DNA from: Polycladidibacter hongkongensis
GTDB lineage: Bacteria > Pseudomonadota > Alphaproteobacteria > Rhizobiales > Stappiaceae
Length of the DNA stretch: 64,000 bases
Reading direction: 5' to 3'
Assembly (NCBI RefSeq): GCF_001561995.1
Contig: NZ_LLWC01000017.1
Location: 177,953-241,952 of the forward strand
This document shows positions 1-7,839 of the stretch, piece by piece. The position numbers were made by a program, and so were the translations under genes. The first letter of the stretch is position 1; each line of letters starts with the position of its first letter. A model generated the notes under the pieces. It worked only from the letters and a program-made list of their open reading frames with translations, ran no database searches and had not been told where the DNA came from.

Positions 1-678
1 GACCTCCGACTGGAAGACGAACCGGTCGCCAACCACTTCAATATCAGCGCGCTTTGAGAGAATTTCTCGCAGGCGGCCAAAGAAGTCGGAGCGATAGCGT
101 GAGAGCTCCTGTACGCGCTGCGCGAGGGCTATATTGAGGCGTTTGCCCAGATCTGCAATCTTGGTCTGGCTTTCTCTGTCTCGCTTCTCTGAAGCGTCCA
201 GAGCGGCCTCCAGAGTGGCGATCTGCCGACGCAAGGCGGAAATCTGCTGATTGAGCAACTCTACCTGCGCAAGCGCGCGCGATGAAATGGACTTTTCGCT
301 TTCCAGCGCGTTGCGCAGGCTGGAAATCCGTCCGTCGGCGCTGTCCAACTCTCCGCCGCTGGCACTCAGTAAACCTTGCAAGCGGTTCTTTTCTTCGTTG
401 GCGTCATCCAGATTGAGTTGCAAAGAAGCGATGGTGGCTTCAAGGCTGCCCACATTGGCTTTTTGCAGGGCGAGCAGCTCTGTCAGTTCGGCGATTTGCT
501 GATTCAGCCGGTTAAGCACTGTGTCGCGTCCGGTGAGCTGCTGTGAAAGGAAAAACTGTGCGATCATAAAGATCGACAAGAGGAAGATAAAGACAAGCAG
601 CAGAGCGGACATGGCATCCACAAAGCCGGGCCAATAATCTTCCGAGCCTCGTTCAGCGCGTTTGCTTCTTACCGCCAT
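1..678 (-). CDS. OmpA/MotB-like envelope protein, C-terminus cut by window
   Basis: Reading frame open from an ATG at 678 to the window edge (226 codons, no stop). The N-terminus is a short charged segment, then one membrane helix at about residues 22-45 (WPGFVDAMSALLLVFIFLLS), as in MotB/TolR-type anchors. Residues ~50-185 form a long coiled coil rich in Leu, Gln, Glu and Ala. The last visible residues, GDRFVFQSEV, resemble the start of an OmpA-type peptidoglycan-binding domain that would continue outside. The start lies 2 bases after the stop of the MotA/TolQ-like gene, so the two are co-transcribed and probably form a proton-driven or structural envelope complex. It is not the flagellar MotB by context (no flagellar genes nearby). 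The missing C-terminus limits the call. Confidence 0.8.
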   Translation of the reverse strand, partial: MAVRSKRAERGSEDYWPGFVDAMSALLLVFIFLLSIFMIAQFFLSQQLTGRDTVLNRLNQQIAELTELLALQKANVGSLEATIASLQLNLDDANEEKNRLQGLLSASGGELDSADGRISSLRNALESEKSISSRALAQVELLNQQISALRRQIATLEAALDASEKRDRESQTKIADLGKRLNIALAQRVQELSRYRSDFFGRLREILSKRADIEVVGDRFVFQSEV

Positions 679-680
679 GC

Positions 681-1661
681 TTAGCCTTTCTCGCGCTCAA
701 GCTGGTCGTTCAAAGTTTTTAGCAGGCGTTCGACACGGCGCTGTTGCATGGATTGAGATTCAGCCCACTCGCGCATCATTTTTTGCTCGGAGCGCACGTG
801 CTGGACAAGGGCCTGTATACCTTCAGCGAGATTGGCCATAGCGGCGCCGGAGGTGCCGTTGGTACCACCTTCGACAGCGCGGCTGATCTTTTCTAGCGAG
901 TGACGGATATCTGCGCCTGCGTTGCCGATGCCGCCCTCTTCCGGATCGATGTCGGTGAGGGTGGAGAGCCAATCTTCGAGCTCTTGGTAGAAGCGGTTTT
1001 GTGCCTGACCGGCCTGCAGATCCAGAAAGCCGAGAACAAGCGAACCGGTAAGGCCAAGCAAGGATGAGGAAAATGCGATGCCAAGGCCGCTCATTTGAGC
1101 GGTGATGCCGCCAACAAGGTCCTCAAAGATAACGGTGGCATCGGAGCTGGAAGCGTTTAACGTTTGCACCGTAGTTGCTACCGCGCTAACGGTTTGCATC
1201 AAGCCCCAGAACGTGCCGACCAGCCCGAGGAACACAAGCAAGCGGGTAAGATAGCGGGAGATTTCGCGGGATTCGTCCAGACGCATGCCGATAGAATCGA
1301 GCATGGAGCGCATGGCGGTTGGAGAAAGCGACATATCGCCTGCTTTGTTGCCCAGCAGAGTCGCCATTGGAGCAAGCAAAACGGGAGGGCGACGCACTTC
1401 TAGGCGTGGATCGCCGATGCGAAAGCCGTTTACCCAGCTAACTTCCGGGAAAATGCGCAGTGTCTGGCGAAAGCTAAGCAATATACCAAGCGCAGCAACG
1501 GCGAAGATGAGGCCATTTAGCGCCGGGTTGGCCATGAACGCAGTTGAGAGCGGTCCAACCAGCAAGAAGGCGATAAAGCCTGCAATGATGAGGAAAATGA
1601 TCATGCGCCACAGGTAAACCTGCGGGCTCGAAAGGCTGTAGGGATCGTATTCGCGTGCCAT
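681..1661 (-). CDS. MotA/TolQ/ExbB-family proton channel protein
   Basis: 326 aa inner-membrane protein. Two helices near the N-terminus (about residues 17-60), a cytoplasmic segment, then two more helices around residues 138-165 (LLVFLGLVGTFWGLMQTVSA) and 190-215, matching the MotA/TolQ/ExbB channel core. The C-terminal ~50 residues are polar and probably coiled coil (repeated R/E/Q). The following gene encodes a MotB/OmpA-like partner 2 bases away, so the pair likely makes a stator-like complex across the envelope. Upstream on the same strand is the inositol-monophosphatase gene, separated by a 129-base gap with a strong inverted repeat. Function beyond the family is unknown. A dedicated tolQ lies at 18.5 kb, so this is a paralogue. 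Confidence 0.82.
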   Translation of the reverse strand: MAREYDPYSLSSPQVYLWRMIIFLIIAGFIAFLLVGPLSTAFMANPALNGLIFAVAALGILLSFRQTLRIFPEVSWVNGFRIGDPRLEVRRPPVLLAPMATLLGNKAGDMSLSPTAMRSMLDSIGMRLDESREISRYLTRLLVFLGLVGTFWGLMQTVSAVATTVQTLNASSSDATVIFEDLVGGITAQMSGLGIAFSSSLLGLTGSLVLGFLDLQAGQAQNRFYQELEDWLSTLTDIDPEEGGIGNAGADIRHSLEKISRAVEGGTNGTSGAAMANLAEGIQALVQHVRSEQKMMREWAESQSMQQRRVERLLKTLNDQLEREKG

Positions 1662-1703
1662 AGTCCAGAGCGCATCACTTTTTTATTAAGGATGGTTCTT
1701 GAT

Positions 1704-1742
1704 AGCGCGATTTCTGCGGCTTTGAAAACCGGAAATCGCGCT
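1704..1742 (-). repeat. perfect 11-bp inverted repeat after the phosphatase gene
   Basis: AGCGCGATTTC at 1704-1714 is the exact reverse complement of GAAATCGCGCT at 1732-1742. A smaller CGG/CCG pair lies inside the 17-base loop. It sits between the stop of the inositol-monophosphatase gene and the MotA-like start. No U-tract follows on either strand, so it is either a factor-dependent terminator, an mRNA 3'-end stabiliser or a binding site. Confidence 0.55.
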
Positions 1743-1790
1743 GCTCTGGTATATTTGTCGTTTCACTGCGTTGATTTACGCAGGGAAATC

Positions 1791-2585
1791 TTAGGCACAG
1801 GCCTTGGCGAGGAGCTCGTGAAGTTGCAAGTGGGTAAACTCGTTGCCTGCAACAACCGACTTGGTTTCAAACATTTTCTGCTTGCCGTTTGCATCAGAAA
1901 CATAGCCACCTGCTTCGCGAATCAAAAGCAGGCCAGCTGCCATATCCCATGGGTTCAGGCCATTTTCCCAAAATGCATCAAGGCGACCGGATGCCACCCA
2001 TGCCAGATCCAGTGCTGCGGCGCCGCAGCGACGAATACCAGCGACTTCGCCCATGACATGGCGGATTTCTTTTAGGGCGCGGCCATGATCGCCCACGCCG
2101 ATAAACGGAATGCCGGTGCCGATGAGGCAGTCTGGCAGATCCTTACGCGCGGCAACGCGCAGGCGGCGGTCATTACAGAATGCGCCAGAGCCGCGCTCTG
2201 CGGTGTAGAGTTCATCCATGATCGGGTTGTAGATCACTGCCGCAACGATTTGCCCCTGACGCTCCAGCGCGATAGAGACTGCGAACATGGGAATACCATG
2301 AAGGAAGTTTGTTGTGCCATCTAGCGGATCAATGATCCAGCGATGCTGGCCGTCCTTACTCTCGATCTCGCCGCCTTCTTCCATCAGCAGGCCGAATTTC
2401 GGGCGGGCCCGCTGCAGTTCCTCGCGCAGGATCTGCTCTGCTTTGGTATCTGCCTGCGAGACGAAATCGCCCGGGCCTTTACGGGATACCTGCAGATTTT
2501 CAACCTCACCGAAATCACGGGCGAGAGAGCGGCCAGCTTTGGTGGCTGCTTGCACCATGACGTTAAGAAGGGCGGTACGCGCCAT
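1791..2585 (-). CDS. suhB: inositol monophosphatase family protein
   Basis: 264 aa, the usual length for bacterial SuhB/IMPase. It shows the metal-binding Glu in LLMEEGGE (about residue 69-70), motif A DPLDGTTNF at residues 86-94 and motif B WDMAAG at about 213-218, the three Mg-binding elements of the family. The family hydrolyses inositol-1-phosphate and related sugar phosphates. E. coli SuhB also takes part in rRNA transcription antitermination, so the physiological role here is not fixed by sequence. It lies 62 bases after the EF-P gene on the same strand and is probably co-transcribed with it or read through from it. ATG start at 2585. Confidence 0.9.
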   Translation of the reverse strand: MARTALLNVMVQAATKAGRSLARDFGEVENLQVSRKGPGDFVSQADTKAEQILREELQRARPKFGLLMEEGGEIESKDGQHRWIIDPLDGTTNFLHGIPMFAVSIALERQGQIVAAVIYNPIMDELYTAERGSGAFCNDRRLRVAARKDLPDCLIGTGIPFIGVGDHGRALKEIRHVMGEVAGIRRCGAAALDLAWVASGRLDAFWENGLNPWDMAAGLLLIREAGGYVSDANGKQKMFETKSVVAGNEFTHLQLHELLAKACA

Positions 2586-2608
2586 TTTTCTTGATCCTTT
2601 AATCGGAA

Positions 2609-2627
2609 GAGGCAGGGGGGCTGCCTC
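2609..2627 (-). terminator. hairpin between efp and suhB
   Basis: GAGGCAG (2609-2615) and CTGCCTC (2621-2627) form a 7-bp stem with a 5-base loop just downstream of efp on the minus strand. No long U-tract follows, so at best it attenuates read-through into suhB. Confidence 0.4.
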
Positions 2628-2647
2628 ATCCTGTTTAATTGTTGCTC

Positions 2648-3214
2648 TTAGGATTCCGCGCGGCGGACGTATTCGACGGTTTCAGTGTCGACAATGATTT
2701 TTTCACCGGTGGTGATGAATGGCGGAACCATGCAGCGCACACCGTTTTCCAGCTTGGCCGGTTTGTAGGAGGACGACTGAGTCTGACCTTTTACAACAGC
2801 GTCAGCCTCGACGATTTCAAGGGTGACGTGCTGTGGCAGAGAGATGCCGATTGGTTTTTCTTCGTGCAGCTCAACTGTAACCATCATGCCGTCTTGCAGG
2901 AACGCAGCGCGCTCGCCGACAAATTCCTTTTGCAGCTCAAGCTGCTCGTAGGTGTCGGTATCCATGAAGACCAGCATGTCGCCTTCTTCGTAAAGGAACT
3001 GGAAGTCTTTCTGCTCAAGGCGAACACGCTCGACGCTTTCGGTGGCGCGGAAGCGTTCGTTCAGTTTGCGGCCATCCAGCAGGTTTTTCATTTCTACCTG
3101 CGCAAATGCTCCGCCTTTGCCCGGCTTCACGTGCTGGACTTTTACAACTGCCCAGAGGGTGTCTTGGTGCAGCAGGACGTTGCCTGGCTTAATTTCGTTG
3201 CCGTTGAGTTTCAT
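2648..3214 (-). CDS. efp: translation elongation factor P
   Basis: 188 aa, the exact family length when started at the ATG at 3214 ([11 protein letters not shown]); the frame could extend five codons to a TTG at 3229 but EF-P homologues begin at this Met. EF-P binds between the P and E sites of the ribosome and relieves stalling at polyproline. The modified loop is clear: [10 protein letters not shown], with the lysine at residue 33 equivalent to E. coli Lys34, so lysylation by EpmA/EpmB is expected. Neither epmA nor epmB is in the window. The following gene on the strand is suhB. Well supported by end-to-end KOW/S1-like (OB-fold) sequence. Confidence 0.96.
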   Translation of the reverse strand: MKLNGNEIKPGNVLLHQDTLWAVVKVQHVKPGKGGAFAQVEMKNLLDGRKLNERFRATESVERVRLEQKDFQFLYEEGDMLVFMDTDTYEQLELQKEFVGERAAFLQDGMMVTVELHEEKPIGISLPQHVTLEIVEADAVVKGQTQSSSYKPAKLENGVRCMVPPFITTGEKIIVDTETVEYVRRAES

Positions 3215-3397
3215 AGAGCTACCAATCAATCGAGTTGGGATAAGCGGAAAACGCCATCGATGTCAGATCTGGTTTTCCGTATAAATTCCTTTGGGCCGCC
3301 TGTGCAACATAAAACAGGCTTAGTTGCAAGCAAAAAGCAGCCTTGCCAAGATATAGAGGGCAGATGCCCCCGTTATCTCCAAGAGGATATGTGATGG

Positions 3398-4522
3398 TTA
3401 GTTTGTGAAAGAGATGCGCGGCAGCATAAGGCGCTGCGCCAGTTCCTTTGCTCGATCTAACACATCTTCCTGTTGCTCAAGAGACAGCGAAGAAGCCAGC
3501 TCTTCCAGCTCGCTATCCTTGATACCAAGCGCGGAGGCGTGCGATTGCCATGCCAGCGCTTCGACAAGATCAATTGGCCTGCCACGCCCATTGGCGTAAA
3601 GGCGGGCAAGGCGATTCATAGCAATCGGATTTCCAGCTTCTGCCGCGCGCTGGAACCAGTCTGCCGCTTCACTTTCATTGGGAACAACGCCTTCGCCCTT
3701 AAACAGCAGCGTGCCGTAATGAACTTGGGCGCTGATGTGTTCGCGCCGCGCTGCGCGGCCCATCCAGAACGCACCGCGCAACTGTGCTTGTAATGGGTCG
3801 AATTCAGGAATTTCTGATGTGTCCTGCGATTGTGCGAGGTAGGAGAGGGCGAGTTGGTACATAGCTTCGACTTCACCGGCTTCTGCTGCCCGCTCTAGCA
3901 AATCCTGTGACTTCTTTAAATTTTGAGGAACCGCATCCCCCTCTGCATACAGCAGTGCAAGATTGAACAAGGCCTCTGGTAGCTCTACCTTTGCCGCCTG
4001 CTCAAGATAGGTAACAGCAACTTGTTTTTCAGCTGTGCTTGGCTCCCCCTGTAGAAGCAGAACGCCGAGACGCAGCGCAGCTTTGTTATCGCCAGACTTT
4101 GCGGCCAGTTCGTACCATAGTTTGGCTTTTGCCTTATCCTTGGCAACACCGCGGCCGCTTTCATAAATGACGCCGATAAGCGTTTGCGCTTCTCGATCGC
4201 CATTTTGAGCAAACTTGGTGGCCAGTGCCAGTGCTGTCAGGTACCAGCCGCGCTGGAAGGCGCCGTATGCGAGATCGGCATTTTCAGGCAAGTCTGGTGT
4301 GCGCTTGTAAACCGGAAGCTGCTCCAGCGGGGAGACCAGCAGGTGCTTCGGCTGTGCAGTTTGCGGCGTTTGCTGTGCGGGGATCGCCTTGGGCGTCGGG
4401 ATCACATTTTTCGGCTGCGGCACGATTGCCTCGTTTGGAGAGGCCGCGCTTGCAGGCACAGCTAATGCAAAAGCAAGAGCCACGTACGGGACAAGCAAAC
4501 AATGTTTACGTTGAAGCACCAT
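3398..4522 (-). CDS. Sel1-repeat (SLR) exported protein
   Basis: 374 aa from the ATG at 4522, preceded by an AGAGG ribosome site; a TTG two codons upstream is less likely. Residues 1-27 are a Sec signal peptide ending near VPASAAS. A proline/glutamine-rich linker (28-75) leads to about six Sel1 repeats of ~36 residues, each with the A-x-x-x-L-G...G-G-V pattern (for example GVIYESGRGV and ARLYANGRGR). Such proteins are periplasmic scaffolds in envelope stress or polysaccharide assembly; partner unknown. The stop of the ThiE-like gene is 17 bases upstream, so the two are co-transcribed. Confidence 0.85.
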   Translation of the reverse strand: MVLQRKHCLLVPYVALAFALAVPASAASPNEAIVPQPKNVIPTPKAIPAQQTPQTAQPKHLLVSPLEQLPVYKRTPDLPENADLAYGAFQRGWYLTALALATKFAQNGDREAQTLIGVIYESGRGVAKDKAKAKLWYELAAKSGDNKAALRLGVLLLQGEPSTAEKQVAVTYLEQAAKVELPEALFNLALLYAEGDAVPQNLKKSQDLLERAAEAGEVEAMYQLALSYLAQSQDTSEIPEFDPLQAQLRGAFWMGRAARREHISAQVHYGTLLFKGEGVVPNESEAADWFQRAAEAGNPIAMNRLARLYANGRGRPIDLVEALAWQSHASALGIKDSELEELASSLSLEQQEDVLDRAKELAQRLMLPRISFTN

Positions 4523-4539
4523 TCTCAACCTCTTTCGCC

Positions 4540-5181
4540 TTAGTCTTCTGCTTCAGCGAGGGTGCAGGTTTGCAAAGTGGCGTTGGCAGCGGCGACAGCG
4601 GCATTTGGTCCCTCTGGATGATTCCAGACGGCTTCACGCAGTGCGACAAACTCCGCACCGGTTTCTGCTGCGGTCGCAACGGATGCAAGCGAGGTTCCGG
4701 CGAGCACGACGCATGGTGTTTCGAAGACTTCTGCCCACCAGTTGCCAAAATCGATTGATTTGCGGTGCGGTTCTTCGCTTTGCTCCAGCTGTAGCAGGCC
4801 AAAGAAAATGTAATCAATGCCCATGGAGGCGACCACCATAGCGTCATGACGGGTTTTTACGCCGCCAAAGCCAAGGATTTTGTCCTCATCGAAGTTTTCT
4901 AGCTGCTCTTCAAGCACGGCCTGATCGCTGGAAATGTGCAGACCATCAGCGCCGGAGCGACCGGTGATTTGCGTGTCATTCTCAATGAGCGCCGCGGCGC
5001 CTGCAGCCTGAATCATCGGGACGAGCTGCTTTGCCGCGGCTTGCAGCGTTGCTTCGGGAGCGCCGGGCATGGAGATCAGCACGCTGGCGACATCGCCGCC
5101 GCTAAGCGCTTGTTGCAGCTGCGGGGTGAATGTCTCTAGGTCGAACTGGGCAGGGGTTACCAGAAATAGGCGCGGATGCAC
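4540..5181 (-). CDS. ThiE-like TIM-barrel protein, probably not a true thiamine-phosphate synthase
   Basis: 213 aa beginning at a GTG with an AAGGAG ribosome site 8 bases upstream. The overall pattern resembles thiamine-phosphate synthase: GADGLHISSD matches the GVHLGQxD strand, DYIFFGLLQ matches DYVGxGPIF, and VVLAGT sits where the AIGGI phosphate loop would be. The key catalytic/ligand motifs are changed: the QYRxK pyrophosphate motif is absent (SVLISMP), NDR is END, and the GxSxH loop is replaced by GFGGVKTRHD. I infer a divergent paralogue without normal ThiE activity. It is co-transcribed with the Sel1 gene and separated from pgk by a terminator. Databases would probably name it thiamine phosphate synthase. 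Confidence 0.75.
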   Translation of the reverse strand: MHPRLFLVTPAQFDLETFTPQLQQALSGGDVASVLISMPGAPEATLQAAAKQLVPMIQAAGAAALIENDTQITGRSGADGLHISSDQAVLEEQLENFDEDKILGFGGVKTRHDAMVVASMGIDYIFFGLLQLEQSEEPHRKSIDFGNWWAEVFETPCVVLAGTSLASVATAAETGAEFVALREAVWNHPEGPNAAVAAANATLQTCTLAEAED

Positions 5182-5284
5182 GGTAGATTGCTCCTTGTTG
5201 CAGCAGCTCAGGTTGTATGTGTCTCCCTGCTACCCTTCGTGGATGGCGGGAGTATGGCCTGTTGTCTTAAATGAAGTTTCCTAA

Positions 5285-5311
5285 CGAAAAAAGAGGGGCG
5301 TAGTGCCCCTC
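5285..5311 (-). terminator. intrinsic terminator of pgk
   Basis: GAGGGGC (5293-5299) and GCCCCTC (5305-5311) form a 7-bp GC stem. On the minus strand it is followed by a run of six T. It lies 50 bases after the pgk stop and separates glycolytic transcription from the ThiE-like gene. Confidence 0.85.
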
Positions 5312-5363
5312 TCCGGTTTTTATGGGTTTCGCTGTGGGTGGTTGCGCGAGTGGCGGTGCAACC

Positions 5364-6557
5364 CTATGCTTTTTCCAGTGCCACAACGCCCGGCAGTTCT
5401 TTGCCTTCCAGCCATTCAAGGAACGCACCGCCAGCAGTGGAGATGTAGGAGAAATCTTCGCTTGCCTTGGCATGGTTCAGCGCTGCAACGGTGTCACCGC
5501 CACCAGCAACTGTTTTCAGCTTGCCTTCCTTGGTGCGCGCTGCTGCGTGCTGGGCAGCTGCAACGGTTGCCTTGTCGAATGGCGCGATTTCGAAAGCACC
5601 AAGCGGACCGTTCCATACAAGCGTTTTAGCGGCATCGATTTTGGCTTTAACAACTTCGATAGAAGCGGCGCCAACATCGAGCATCATCGCGTCTGCTGGG
5701 ATAGCGTCGAGTGCAACTGTTTCGTTCTTGGTGTTTGCTGCAAATTCCCATGCAACAACAGCATCCGCTGGCAGAACGATTTCACAGCCTGCTTTGTCAG
5801 CAGCGGCCATGATGCGTTTTGCTGTGTCGGCAAGATCGTGCTCGCACAGGGATTTGCCAACATTTACGCCTTTGGCAGCGAGGAAGGTGTTAGCCATGCC
5901 GCCGCCGATAACCAGAATGTCCACTTTGGAAACGAGATTTTCCAGCAGGTCAATTTTAGAGGAAACTTTCGCACCGCCAACAACAGCCAGAACCGGCCGC
6001 TCTGGAGTTGACAAAGCGGAGCCGAGAGCTTCCAACTCGGCTTGCATGGTACGGCCAGCAAATGCGGGCAGAAGCTTGGCAAGACCTTCGGTTGAACCAT
6101 GGGCGCGGTGTGCTGCGGAGAATGCGTCGTTGACAAAGATGTCGCCGTTGGCAGCCAGTTCTTTGGCAAACTCAGCGTTGTTCTTTTCTTCGCCAGCATA
6201 GTAGCGGGTGTTTTCCAGCAGAAGCACATCGCCTTCGGCCATGGCGTCAACAGCAGCTTTTGCGCTTTCGCCAATGCAGTCGTCTGCAAAAGCGACGGGC
6301 TTGCCGAGCAGCTCAGCAACAGCTGGTGCTACGGGTGCGAGGCTCATTTCAGGTACTTTTGCGCCTTTAGGACGGCCAAAGTGAGCAAGCAGAATAACTT
6401 TACCGCCAGCTGCGGAGATTTCTTTAATGGTCGGCAGTACGCGCTCGATACGGGTGGCGTCGGTAACTTTACCGTCCTTCATTGGGACGTTCAGATCTAC
6501 ACGGGTAAGGACGCGTTTGCCTTTGAGATCGGCATCATTGAGGGTTTTGAAAGACAT
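5364..6557 (-). CDS. pgk: phosphoglycerate kinase
   Basis: 397 aa from the ATG at 6557 ([11 protein letters not shown]), which has a GGAG site upstream; 13 upstream in-frame codons lack family similarity. It converts 1,3-bisphosphoglycerate and ADP to 3-phosphoglycerate and ATP in glycolysis, or the reverse in gluconeogenesis. Seen: N-terminal substrate site [17 protein letters not shown], the hinge and nucleotide-binding C-domain with WNGPLGAFE and the GGGDT loop near the C-terminus. Neighbours are gap upstream and the ThiE-like gene downstream, each separated by an intrinsic terminator. Confidence 0.97.
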   Translation of the reverse strand: MSFKTLNDADLKGKRVLTRVDLNVPMKDGKVTDATRIERVLPTIKEISAAGGKVILLAHFGRPKGAKVPEMSLAPVAPAVAELLGKPVAFADDCIGESAKAAVDAMAEGDVLLLENTRYYAGEEKNNAEFAKELAANGDIFVNDAFSAAHRAHGSTEGLAKLLPAFAGRTMQAELEALGSALSTPERPVLAVVGGAKVSSKIDLLENLVSKVDILVIGGGMANTFLAAKGVNVGKSLCEHDLADTAKRIMAAADKAGCEIVLPADAVVAWEFAANTKNETVALDAIPADAMMLDVGAASIEVVKAKIDAAKTLVWNGPLGAFEIAPFDKATVAAAQHAAARTKEGKLKTVAGGGDTVAALNHAKASEDFSYISTAGGAFLEWLEGKELPGVVALEKA

Positions 6558-6666
6558 GGTTTTCTCCGGAAAAACAAAGGTGCGCGTAGGGCGCACTATG
6601 CCGAATGGGTGGCAGCGTCACGCGGGCTGTTTTGGGGGAAGCCCGGCGCATGCCTGGTATATAAGT

Positions 6667-6691
6667 GAAAAAGGGCCGCTCTGGGCGGCCC
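6667..6691 (-). terminator. intrinsic terminator of gap
   Basis: GGGCCGC (6673-6679) and GCGGCCC (6685-6691) pair around a 5-base loop and are followed by a T-tract on the minus strand, 10 bases after the gap stop. Confidence 0.85.
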
Positions 6692-6700
6692 TTAGTCAGA

Positions 6701-7708
6701 TTAGATGAGCTTTGCCATCGCAACAGCGGTGTCCGCCATGCGGTTGGAGAAGCCCCACTCGTTGTCGTACCAAGTCAGGATGCGGACCATGCGGCCTTCC
6801 ATGACTTTGGTCTGATCCATGTGGAAAATGGAAGAGTGTGGGTCGTGGTTGAAGTCGGTGGAGACGTTAGGCACTTCAGTGTAGCCCAGAACGCCTTTCA
6901 GCTCACCATCAGCTGCTGCTTTGATAGCCGCATTGACTTCTTCAATGGTGGTGTCTTTTTTCGCTTCGAATACCAGATCCACAACGGAAACGTTCGGGGT
7001 TGGTACGCGGATAGCAACGCCGTCCAGTTTACCAGCCAACTCAGGCAGAACCAGACCAACAGCTTTTGCAGCACCGGTAGAAGTCGGGATCATGGAAAGA
7101 GCAGCAGCGCGGGCGCGGTACATGTCTTTGTGCATGGTATCCAGAGTAGGCTGATCACCAGTGTAGGAGTGAATGGTGGTCATGAAGCCTTTTTCGATGC
7201 CAACAGCTTTATTAAGCACCTGAGCTACCGGAGATAGGCAGTTGGTGGTGCAAGATGCGTTGGAAACAACCAGATCTTCAGAAGTCAGGGTGTCGTGGTT
7301 AACGCCGTAAACGATTGTCTTGTCAGCGCCTGCTGCAGGAGCGGAAACAAGAACGCGCTTTGCGCCAGCTTCCAGATGCAGGGCAGCTTTTTCTTTTGCA
7401 GTGAAGATGCCGGTGCATTCCATTGCAATGTCGATGCCCATTTCACCCCAAGGCAGATCTTTTGGATCGCGAATTGCGGTTACTTTGATTGGGCCGCGGC
7501 CAACATCGATGGTGTCGCCGTCTACGGTTACTTTGGCCGGGAACTTTCCGTGCACAGAATCAAACTGTAGCAGGTGTGCGTTGGTTTCAACCGGACCGAG
7601 GTCGTTGATGGCTACTACTTCGATGTCTGTACGACCAGATTCAATAATACCGCGCAGAACGTTACGTCCAATGCGACCAAAGCCATTAATGGCTACCTTT
7701 ACTGCCAT
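6701..7708 (-). CDS. gap: glyceraldehyde-3-phosphate dehydrogenase, type I
   Basis: 335 aa, ATG at 7708. It oxidises glyceraldehyde-3-phosphate to 1,3-bisphosphoglycerate with NAD(P). The Rossmann start [10 protein letters not shown] is at residues 7-16, and the catalytic site [12 protein letters not shown] places the nucleophile at Cys153. The S-loop and inorganic phosphate site (STGAAKAVG) and the C-terminal WYDNEWGFS signature are intact. The gene stands between tkt and pgk, in the order usual for alphaproteobacterial central-carbon clusters, though with its own terminator. Confidence 0.97.
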   Translation of the reverse strand: MAVKVAINGFGRIGRNVLRGIIESGRTDIEVVAINDLGPVETNAHLLQFDSVHGKFPAKVTVDGDTIDVGRGPIKVTAIRDPKDLPWGEMGIDIAMECTGIFTAKEKAALHLEAGAKRVLVSAPAAGADKTIVYGVNHDTLTSEDLVVSNASCTTNCLSPVAQVLNKAVGIEKGFMTTIHSYTGDQPTLDTMHKDMYRARAAALSMIPTSTGAAKAVGLVLPELAGKLDGVAIRVPTPNVSVVDLVFEAKKDTTIEEVNAAIKAAADGELKGVLGYTEVPNVSTDFNHDPHSSIFHMDQTKVMEGRMVRILTWYDNEWGFSNRMADTAVAMAKLI

Positions 7709-7790
7709 GTGTAACCTCTTTCGGTGTCGCGCCGCTGGTTCTCAGGGCGCTTTCAGGTTCAGGTTATGCCGGCACTGTCGGCCAGCCGTC

Positions 7791-7829
7791 CTAAAAATCG
7801 TGCGCCGTGCCGGGAGGTGGTTGGCGCAC
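7791..7829 (-). terminator. probable terminator of tkt
   Basis: GTGCGCC (7800-7806) and GGCGCAC (7823-7829) form a 7-bp stem with a 16-base loop, followed on the minus strand by ATTTTTA. It lies just beyond the tkt stop and ~90 bases before gap. Confidence 0.65.
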
Positions 7830-7839
7830 GAAACTTAAA

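Noticed and set aside
1..1661. Considered as a Zorya defence ZorA-ZorB pair
   Set aside because: No ZorC/ZorD/ZorE genes on the visible side, neighbours are housekeeping genes, and the pair is typical of a conserved alphaproteobacterial envelope locus.
2639..3394. 251-codon plus-strand frame
   Set aside because: Antisense to efp; Phe/Val-rich composition typical of a shadow frame.
5467..6201. 244-codon plus-strand frame, Ala/Ser/Thr-rich
   Set aside because: Antisense to pgk; composition reflects the complementary codon positions.
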